Source: Hymenobacter sediminicola (lineage in GTDB: Bacteria; Bacteroidota; Bacteroidia; Cytophagales; Hymenobacteraceae). Taken from it: 64,000 nucleotides of DNA. The stretch lies in contig NZ_CP060202.1 of assembly GCF_014250515.1 (NCBI RefSeq), forward strand, positions 679,001-743,000, in the 5' to 3' direction. The position numbers and the translations under genes were made by a program. Shown here one piece after another: positions 59,659 through 64,000 of the stretch (positions within the stretch are counted from its first letter, which is position 1; each line of letters starts with the position of its first letter). A model generated the notes under the pieces. It was given only the letters and a program-made list of their open reading frames with translations. It had not been told where the DNA came from and made no database searches.

Positions 59659-60771
59659 ATGCCTGTACTTTCTTCTGCTGCTCGCCCACTCCGGCCCCGG
59701 GTGTGGTTCCCTTTATTTCTGAAACGACTGCCGTGGCCTCATCTGGCTTGGCTAGCCTTGCTGCTGTACTTTGATGTGCAGCTGCGGCTGCTGCGCGTGG
59801 GGCCACTGCTACCCGCACTGGAAGAGCATTTCTGGGTCAATGCGCTACTCACTGATCTGCTCGATTCGGGCCTGTTTTATCTGAACTGGTGGCTGATGCC
59901 GCGCCTGTTTGTACGGCACCGGTTGCTGGCATATGGTGGGGCGCTGCTGGCGGGCCTGTTTGGGTTTGTGGTGCTGCGCATTGGGCTGAGCGTGTTGCTG
60001 GAGGAGGTAAAGCGCGACGGAATTTCGCAGCCGGTGGCGTTCTACGTGCAGGTGCTGCAGGCCTACTACCTGCTGCTGGGTGGCCTGATTCTGCTGCTAA
60101 GCTTCTTTCTGCGGCTGGCCGGCGACTTTCTGCGCGAGCGGGAAAACCGGCGAGAACTGGAGCAGCAACACCTGCGTACCGAACTGGCACTGCTCAAAAC
60201 GCAGCTGCATCCCCATTTCCTGTTCAACACGCTCAACAACATCTACTCGCTCACTCTCAACCGCTCGGCCCAAGCACCACAGGCTGTGTTGCGCCTGGCC
60301 GAGCTGATGCGCTACCAGCTCTACGACAGTGCCGCCGACCTGGTGCCACTAACCCGCGAAATCAGCCACCTGCGCGGCTTCCTGGATCTGCAGTTGCTGC
60401 GCCTGCCTCCCGACGTCGCCGACGAGGCCATCCAGCTGACGGTGCTGCTGCCGCCCGGCGCCGAGTATGCCTACCAGTTGCCGCCGATGCTGCTGCTGCC
60501 GCTGGTCGAAAACGCCTTCAAGCACGGCGACCTGGCCGCGCGGCCCCACGTAGCCCAGCTGGTGCTCCAATTGGAAGAAACGGGGCATCTGCGTTTCAGC
60601 GTCCGCAACCAGGTGGCGGAAGGCGGCGGCCCGACATTAGAAGAAGCCGGCGGTATGGGCCTCACTAACCTGCGCCGCCGGCTGGCCCTGCTCTATCCCA
60701 GCCGCCATACGCTGTCTGTGATACAAAACCAGACGGAATACTACGTTACGCTCACACTCCGGCCAGCCTGA
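59659..60771 (+). CDS. LytS/YehU-type sensor histidine kinase
   Basis: A 370-residue inner-membrane kinase. Four hydrophobic helices (about 25-50, 65-82, 92-115 and 130-150) and a short coiled coil (RERENRRELEQQHLRTELAL) lead to the His_kinase domain LKTQLHPHFLFNTLNNIYSL with the phospho-acceptor His, followed by an HATPase (VENAFKHGD, GGMGLTNLRRRL). The start is the ATG at 59659; the longer frame upstream is unsupported. It pairs with the LytTR regulator 63 bases downstream. Confidence 0.9.
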   Translation: MPVLSSAARPLRPRVWFPLFLKRLPWPHLAWLALLLYFDVQLRLLRVGPLLPALEEHFWVNALLTDLLDSGLFYLNWWLMPRLFVRHRLLAYGGALLAGLFGFVVLRIGLSVLLEEVKRDGISQPVAFYVQVLQAYYLLLGGLILLLSFFLRLAGDFLRERENRRELEQQHLRTELALLKTQLHPHFLFNTLNNIYSLTLNRSAQAPQAVLRLAELMRYQLYDSAADLVPLTREISHLRGFLDLQLLRLPPDVADEAIQLTVLLPPGAEYAYQLPPMLLLPLVENAFKHGDLAARPHVAQLVLQLEETGHLRFSVRNQVAEGGGPTLEEAGGMGLTNLRRRLALLYPSRHTLSVIQNQTEYYVTLTLRPA

Positions 60772-60834
60772 TCCTCGGGCCTGGTTTCCGAAAAAGCTCC
60801 AGCCCAAAGCCGGAGCCACGCTGCACATCCGATT

Positions 60835-61599
60835 ATGGAACAACTTCTCCCAGCCGCTACCCGCCGTCCGCTCACGTGCGTCCTCGTCGATGACGAGCAT
60901 TTGGCCCTAGATGTATTGGCCGAATACTGCGCCCAGATGCCGTTTCTGGAGCTAAAAGGCCGGTTTCATGATGCGCTGGCGGCTGTAGCTTTCCTGCAGG
61001 ATCATCCGGTGGACGTCGTGTTTCTCGACATTCATATGCCGCGCCTCACAGGCCTGCAGCTGGCACAATTGTTACCCGCGCCGGGTCCGCGCATCATCTT
61101 TACCACGGCCCACGCCAACTACGCGGTGCAGAGCTACGAGCTGCCTGCCCTGGACTATCTGCTGAAACCCATTTCGTTTGAGCGGTTTGTGCAAGCCACG
61201 CATCGCGCCCGCGCCGCCCTTAGCCAGCCCACCGCCACAGTTACTGCCGCAACACCCGAAACCGCACCGGAGGGCGCTGACGAAGCACTGTTTGTACGCC
61301 ACGACAACCGCTTGCGCCGCGTGCCCGTGGCCGATATTCTCTACGTGGAGGGCCAGAAGGAATATCTCATGCTCTACACTGTCAGCGGAAAAATCCTGAC
61401 GCTGCAGTCGTTTCGGCGGTTGGAGGAGCTACTGCCGCCGGGCCGCTTTGCGCGCATTCATCGGTCGTATCTCATCAGCCTGCGCCACCTCGAATATGTA
61501 GAGCGTGGGCGCGTGCAGGTGCAGGGTACTATGCTGCCCATCGGCGAAACGTACCGGGAGCCTTTCTTGGAACTGCTGCGCTACCACGGCCGAATGTAA
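60835..61599 (+). CDS. LytTR-family response regulator
   Basis: A 254-residue two-domain regulator. The receiver (about 14-125) has the acidic pair VDDEHLALD, phospho-acceptor Asp in VDVVFLDIHMPRLTG and Lys in YLLKPISF. The LytTR DNA-binding domain (about 150-250) includes RRVPVADILYVEGQKEYLML and RIHRSYLISLRHLEYVERGR. It is likely to control one or both flanking outer-membrane barrel genes. Confidence 0.93.
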   Translation: MEQLLPAATRRPLTCVLVDDEHLALDVLAEYCAQMPFLELKGRFHDALAAVAFLQDHPVDVVFLDIHMPRLTGLQLAQLLPAPGPRIIFTTAHANYAVQSYELPALDYLLKPISFERFVQATHRARAALSQPTATVTAATPETAPEGADEALFVRHDNRLRRVPVADILYVEGQKEYLMLYTVSGKILTLQSFRRLEELLPPGRFARIHRSYLISLRHLEYVERGRVQVQGTMLPIGETYREPFLELLRYHGRM

Positions 61600-61714
61600 G
61601 ATTGGATGAGAGAAGAAATGCAAAGGACCTTCGCACACTGAAACGAGTTGTTCTAGTGTATGAAGGTCCTCCGTGTTGCGCAGCTGAACAGCTGCGTACT
61701 TCGCTACTACTCCA

Positions 61715-64000
61715 TTATTGCTGCCCCTGGCCCTGGCCGCCTTCACCCTGTTTGGTGTCGTCGTTCTGGATGCCTTTGCGACGCTTCTGCGGCTGCGCCG
61801 ACACCTTGCCAAAGCGGTAGTTGAAGGCCAGCCGCACGCCGCGCATGTAGATGTAGTTGTTGCTTTCCTGCGTGAACTGCGGCGTTTCCAGAATCGTGTT
61901 CAGGTTACGGGTCGCCTGTAGGAAGTTGTCGGCATTGAGCGTGAGGTCAGCCTTGTCCTGGAGCAGGCTCTTGCGCAGGCCCATCGAGTAGAACGTCCAG
62001 GCTGCCTGCCGGCCCTGCAGCTGAATCCGTGGCGAGTTCAGGCCCCCGAAAAACTGCAGCGTCAGGCCGCGCCGCCACGCCGGCGCATCGGCATCATCAA
62101 ACTTGGCAAACTTGTAGCTGGAGTTGATATTGAGATTATACATCAGCCCGCTGTTGTCGAGGGCCGCGCCGGTCAAATCGAGGGCCGGGCTGCGCAGCGT
62201 GACGTAGTAGAAGTTGAGGTTGCCGCTCAGGTCCCACTTCGGCGTCGGCTTCACCGAGCCAAACAAGCTCACCCCGTAGGTAGCGTTGCGCCCGATGTTG
62301 CGGAAGGTCTGGTTCTGCACGCCATTCTCATCCACAAAGCGCACCGTTTCGATGGCATTGCCGGTACGGCGCACATAGGCAGAGCCGTTAATCACCGTGC
62401 CTTTAACGAAAGTGGTATAGTTCAGCTCGTAGCTGTCCGTAAACTCCGGATTCAGGCGCGGGTTACCGTAGCTGATGTTGAGCGAGTCAGAAGCGTTGAT
62501 GAACGGATTCAGGTAGAAAATCTGGGGACGCTGAATGCGGCGCGAATACGCCAGGCGCACCGTCTGGCCGGGTTTACCGGGCTGGTAGCTCAGGCTCAGG
62601 TTGGGCAGCAGATTGGTGTAGTTCTGCGTGAAAGTGCTGGCCTCCCCCTGTTCAAAGTTTCCTTCTATATCAGTGTGCTCCAGGCGGGCGCCCAGGCGTG
62701 TGCTCACCTTCTTGCTCAGGCTGAACCCATAAGTAGCGTAGGCCGACAGCACATTCTGGCTGTAGTCAAACGTGTTGGACCGTTCGGCGCTGCGTATTAG
62801 CTGGCTGTTGCCGGTCGGGTCTATCTGCACGTCGTAGTCGCTGCTTACGCGGCGCAGAATGCCTTTAGCGCCGGTTTCGAGCGTAGCGGTTTCCGAGAAA
62901 GGGTGCGTGTAGTCAGTCTGAAGGGTGGTTTCGAGGTTACGGCTGAGGTTGTCGCTGCCTTCGCGGTAGGTTTTCTCGCCTTCTGTGGCCCGCTCCGGAA
63001 ACTGGTCCAGGTCGTAGCGCTGGGTGTTGCGGTTGCGGGTGTGCTGGCCCAGCACGCTCCACTCGCGTTTGGGTTTGCCCTCAAAGGTGCGCGTGTAAGA
63101 GCCACTCACATCGTAGCTCTGCGTCCGGAAGTTGCGGTCAGTAGAGCGGGTGAAAGCCGGAATGTTGCTGGGCTGGTTGAACTGGTCGTAGTCGCCTTTG
63201 TTGCGAAACAGGCTGCCCTGCACGCTCAGATTGAAGTTGTTGTATTTGTTGGGGTCGAAATCGAAGCCCAGGCGCCCAAATCCGCCGCCGCCCAGCGTAA
63301 ACCCGTCGCCTTCTTGCCGCAACGACTGCTCAAACAGTCCCTGCTCGTTGCGAATACTGCGGGTCAGTTCGTTGCGGTTGGGGCTATAGAACATGAAGCC
63401 ACTGGCCGAGCTGTTGATGCCGATTTTGCCGCGCCGCACGTTCAGCGAGGCATTGGCGTTGGAGCTGCGCGTGCCGCCCGCCACGCCCACGCTGCCGTTG
63501 GTGCCCTCCAGGTTGTTCTTCTTGAGCGTGATGTTGATAATGCCGCCTGTGCCTTCCGCGTCGTACTTGGCCGAGGGCGTCGTAATCACCTCCACGGTTT
63601 TAATCTGGTCGGCCGGAATCTGCTTCATGGCATCGGCCACCGACGAGGCCACAATACCTGAAGGCTTGTTGTTGATGAGCACGCGCACATTGCTGGTGCC
63701 GCGCAGTTCCACGTTGCCGTCGGGGTCTACGTTTACGAGGGGTACTTTGCGCAGCACGTCGGCGGCGGTGCCACCCGTGTTGGTCAGGTCCCGGTCGGCG
63801 TTGTATACAATGCGGTCTGGCTTGGTTTCCACCACGTCTTTCTCGCCGGTCACGGTTACCTCGCCCAGCTTCTGGGTCGTAGCGGTCAGCAGCACACTAC
63901 CCATATCCACGGTGCCGTCCGCCACAGTTATGTTCTGCACCTGTGCGCCATAGCCCACAAACGTCACCTGCACGCGGTAGGCGCCGGCTGCCACGCCTTT
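61715..64000 (-). CDS. Outer-membrane beta-barrel (TonB-receptor-like) protein, 5' end outside window
   Basis: An open frame of more than 760 codons that continues past the right edge. The visible part begins within the carboxypeptidase-regulatory-like domain (YRVQVTFVGYGAQVQNITV), then a plug-like domain (VVETKPDRIVYNADRDLTNT, VELRGTSNVRVLINNKPSGI, ITTPSAKYDAEGTGGIINIT) and the barrel with LAYSRRIQRPQIFYLNPFIN. The tail is Gly/Gln-rich. It is clearly a paralogue of the 56866-59343 gene, with the same motif order. The signal peptide and start lie beyond position 64000. Confidence 0.88.
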   Translation of the reverse strand, partial: KGVAAGAYRVQVTFVGYGAQVQNITVADGTVDMGSVLLTATTQKLGEVTVTGEKDVVETKPDRIVYNADRDLTNTGGTAADVLRKVPLVNVDPDGNVELRGTSNVRVLINNKPSGIVASSVADAMKQIPADQIKTVEVITTPSAKYDAEGTGGIINITLKKNNLEGTNGSVGVAGGTRSSNANASLNVRRGKIGINSSASGFMFYSPNRNELTRSIRNEQGLFEQSLRQEGDGFTLGGGGFGRLGFDFDPNKYNNFNLSVQGSLFRNKGDYDQFNQPSNIPAFTRSTDRNFRTQSYDVSGSYTRTFEGKPKREWSVLGQHTRNRNTQRYDLDQFPERATEGEKTYREGSDNLSRNLETTLQTDYTHPFSETATLETGAKGILRRVSSDYDVQIDPTGNSQLIRSAERSNTFDYSQNVLSAYATYGFSLSKKVSTRLGARLEHTDIEGNFEQGEASTFTQNYTNLLPNLSLSYQPGKPGQTVRLAYSRRIQRPQIFYLNPFINASDSLNISYGNPRLNPEFTDSYELNYTTFVKGTVINGSAYVRRTGNAIETVRFVDENGVQNQTFRNIGRNATYGVSLFGSVKPTPKWDLSGNLNFYYVTLRSPALDLTGAALDNSGLMYNLNINSSYKFAKFDDADAPAWRRGLTLQFFGGLNSPRIQLQGRQAAWTFYSMGLRKSLLQDKADLTLNADNFLQATRNLNTILETPQFTQESNNYIYMRGVRLAFNYRFGKVSAQPQKRRKGIQNDDTKQGEGGQGQGQQ

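Overview
The window looks like chromosome of a GC-rich Cytophagales bacterium, most likely Hymenobacter or a close relative (Bacteroidota). The grounds are the gene families present (DUF2480, RemB/Wzi-type outer-membrane protein, S41, S9 and M61 peptidases, carboxypeptidase-regulatory/TonB-type barrels, LytS/LytTR pairs), the scarcity of Shine-Dalgarno leaders, and the recurrent Bacteroidota promoter TTTG-N19/20-TAnnTTTG, clear before the tRNA-His gene, rpmH and the capsule export operon. The genus is inferred from protein character, not from a marker comparison.

Positions 1-9655 are one end of a Tn7-like transposon inserted in yifB (comM). It carries an overlapping operon tnsA-tnsB-tnsC-tniQ, two small DNA-binding proteins, a 607-residue protein that resembles TnsE, and a defined terminus: TGTCA reading inward, then two 20-bp-spaced copies of a 14-bp repeat that are probable TnsB sites. 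At the left edge a gene runs off the window: a CARF-like sensor domain joined to the start of a sigma-54 AAA+ domain (RtcR type). No C-terminal yifB fragment lies between position 1 and the tns genes. The second transposon end and most cargo therefore lie before position 1, and the regulator is probably cargo. The accessory stretch also holds an IS5-family remnant, a degenerate reading frame, and an 18-bp direct repeat on both sides of the tns operon.

From 9656 on the window is ordinary host chromosome. 9.6-20.7 kb: truncated yifB, gmhA, an MsbA-like ABC exporter, a RemB/Wzi-like barrel protein, a GNAT/FemAB-like protein coupled to upp, a DEAD-box helicase. 20.8-25 kb: tRNA-His, a PfkB kinase, a lipoprotein, an M61 peptidase. 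25.2-31.7 kb: rpmH-rnpA-S41 protease, tsaB, a DUF2480 protein, an amino-acid permease, an HD hydrolase. 31.7-40.8 kb: an S9 peptidase, a PAP2 phosphatase, metK, hpf-xerC-rpsU (minus strand), an acyl-CoA dehydrogenase.

40.9-47.9 kb is a capsule/exopolysaccharide export unit (Wza-like lipoprotein, Wzc-like tyrosine autokinase, CpsB/YwqE-type phosphatase, an SDR) followed by a TPR protein. 48-64 kb holds a ComA-like phosphosulfolactate synthase, a TraB/GumN protein, a GNAT acetyltransferase, a sorbosone dehydrogenase-like lipoprotein, a spermidine-synthase-like methyltransferase fold, an erythromycin-esterase-like protein with an altered active-site motif, DedA, aroE, and a LytS/LytTR pair flanked by two paralogous outer-membrane barrel proteins. 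The last of these runs off the right edge.

The most unusual content is the Tn7-like element: comM insertion, a TniB-sized TnsC, a candidate TnsE-like protein and a CARF/sigma-54 regulator. No CRISPR array and no rRNA were seen.
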